Origin: Deltaproteobacteria bacterium
GTDB lineage: Bacteria > Desulfobacterota > Desulfobulbia > Desulfobulbales > Desulfurivibrionaceae
Reading direction: 5' to 3'
NCBI GenBank assembly: GCA_026388695.1
Contig: JAPLJH010000035.1
Location: 1 to 56,218, forward strand
Length of the DNA stretch: 56,218 bases
Both the position numbers and the translations under genes were made by a program. Below are positions 55,511 through 56,218 of this stretch, one piece after another (within the stretch, counting starts at the first letter, position 1; every line of letters begins with the position of its first letter). The notes under the pieces are model-generated. The model was not told the origin of the DNA, ran no database searches, and saw nothing but the letters and a program-made list of their open reading frames with translations.

Positions 55511-56218
55511 ATGGCAAAGCCCGTAGTCATTGTCGAGGTGGCAACCAAGGCCAAAACCTTGGAAGATCAGCTTGGCGGAGAAGTGGAAACCATCCTGGTG
55601 CAGGCGGCTCCGGCCACGGCGACCTATGTCCCTCCCCAGGACCATATGCATCGGGAAAAGCCGCATTTTAATTTTGCCCCGGAGGCCAAGGAGAAAATAT
55701 TTTTGGACAGGCTTCGGGCCTGTCAGGGCCGGGAAATATACCTTGCCCTTGATGGCGATTGGCGGGGGGAGTTTTGGGCCTGGCTGATCAGCGGCTATTG
55801 GGCCACGGTCGCCCCTGGCAGTAAACAACCCCAACGGCTCGGGTTGACGGGCCTTGCCGGAGAGGCGCTCCAGGGCTCCTTCCGGCGGGTGGAGCCTGTC
55901 AGCGATGAGAAAGGCGCGGCGACCTATGTCAAGATGTTGTTCGAATCCTATCTGGGGAGGCACCTGCAACGCCTCTTGGGCAGCCGCTCCGGCCCCAATG
56001 GCCTCCCGCTTACTTATCCGAGTCTCACCTCCATTTTTTTGCTGGCGGAGAGGGAAACCGAGATTCGGATGTACACTCCGATCGCCAGATGGAAAATAAA
56101 GGTCAAGATCAGCAGCGAGGCTGGGGACTATATTCTCAGTCTGCATGAGGCATACGGGGTCACGGATGACGGTTTTTTGCGCAACGAAAAGGAGGTGCAT
56201 ACCGCTGTCAACCTGTTT
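55511..56218 (+). CDS. TopA-like (type IA topoisomerase-related) protein, partial
   Basis: The frame from ATG 55511 runs open to the window edge (236 residues). The start resembles the TOPRIM of topoisomerase I: VVIVEVATKAKTLEDQLGG corresponds to the VIVESPAKAKTI motif with its catalytic Glu, and LALDGDWRGEFWAWLI keeps the D-x-D-x-x-G-E pattern of the metal site though with altered neighbours. The later region is not recognised. GGGGAG precedes the ATG. It may be a divergent paralog of TopA rather than the housekeeping enzyme. Confidence 0.65.
   Translation, partial: MAKPVVIVEVATKAKTLEDQLGGEVETILVQAAPATATYVPPQDHMHREKPHFNFAPEAKEKIFLDRLRACQGREIYLALDGDWRGEFWAWLISGYWATVAPGSKQPQRLGLTGLAGEALQGSFRRVEPVSDEKGAATYVKMLFESYLGRHLQRLLGSRSGPNGLPLTYPSLTSIFLLAERETEIRMYTPIARWKIKVKISSEAGDYILSLHEAYGVTDDGFLRNEKEVHTAVNLF

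Overview
The window looks like chromosome from a motile, sulfate-reducing or sulfur-disproportionating member of the Desulfobacterota, most likely Desulfobulbales. This placement is an inference from a dissimilatory-type ATP sulfurylase (sat), polar-flagellum and chemotaxis genes with CheD and CheX, a fused HisH-HisF protein, and generally dense, GC-rich gene packing. No rRNA, tRNA, CRISPR array, phage or complete insertion sequence was seen.

Layout. 1-3124: purine genes (AMP nucleosidase fragment, purA) on the minus strand and a tatB-tatC pair on the plus strand. 3125-6274: an accessory patch on the minus strand. It holds a Gfo/Idh/MocA oxidoreductase, two gene cassettes each followed by a recognisable integron attC site (4507-4574 and 5170-5238) with no integrase nearby, and a toxin-antitoxin pair. 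6469-13112: a eukaryote-like HisHF fusion, small basic proteins, a deaminase/radical-SAM pair, an SDR with an altered active site and a LysM lytic transglycosylase. 13701-23010: chemotaxis block, namely an MCP with a zinc-binding-type sensor, cheA, cheW, cheR, cheD, an HDOD gene, a CheY-like regulator, cheX-like and cheB. 23000-26571: alkyltransferase, D,D-carboxypeptidase, formyl-THF-ligase-like protein and a second tatC broken by a one-base shift in a T run.

26682-43571 is a glycan island. A plus-strand operon (28516-33249) makes and modifies a CDP-6-deoxy-sugar (RfbF, RfbG, 3,5-epimerase-like, nucleotide-sugar epimerase/reductase, RMNT/CmcI-type methyltransferase, hexapeptide acetyltransferase). 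It meets, stop codon on stop codon, a long minus-strand operon (43571-33246) with two paralogous TPR/O-GlcNAc-transferase-type proteins, an aminotransferase, a WbqC protein, two paralogous beta-propeller proteins, an acetyltransferase and a methyltransferase. An FkbM methyltransferase and a decayed serine-acetyltransferase-like gene lie at the left edge. The island ends beside the flagellin gene, which has a near-consensus sigma-28 promoter and a large variable domain, so flagellin is the obvious candidate acceptor.

43968-49178: fliC, fliD, a FliT/FlgN-like chaperone, fliS and flaG. 49513-56218: sat under a strong sigma-70-type promoter, a lysine-rich winged-helix protein, aroB, a 782-residue protein with acidic repeats and a sulfatase-modifying-factor fold lacking the FGE cysteines, and the start of a divergent TopA-like protein. 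Inverted repeats of several families sit in many of the intergenic gaps.
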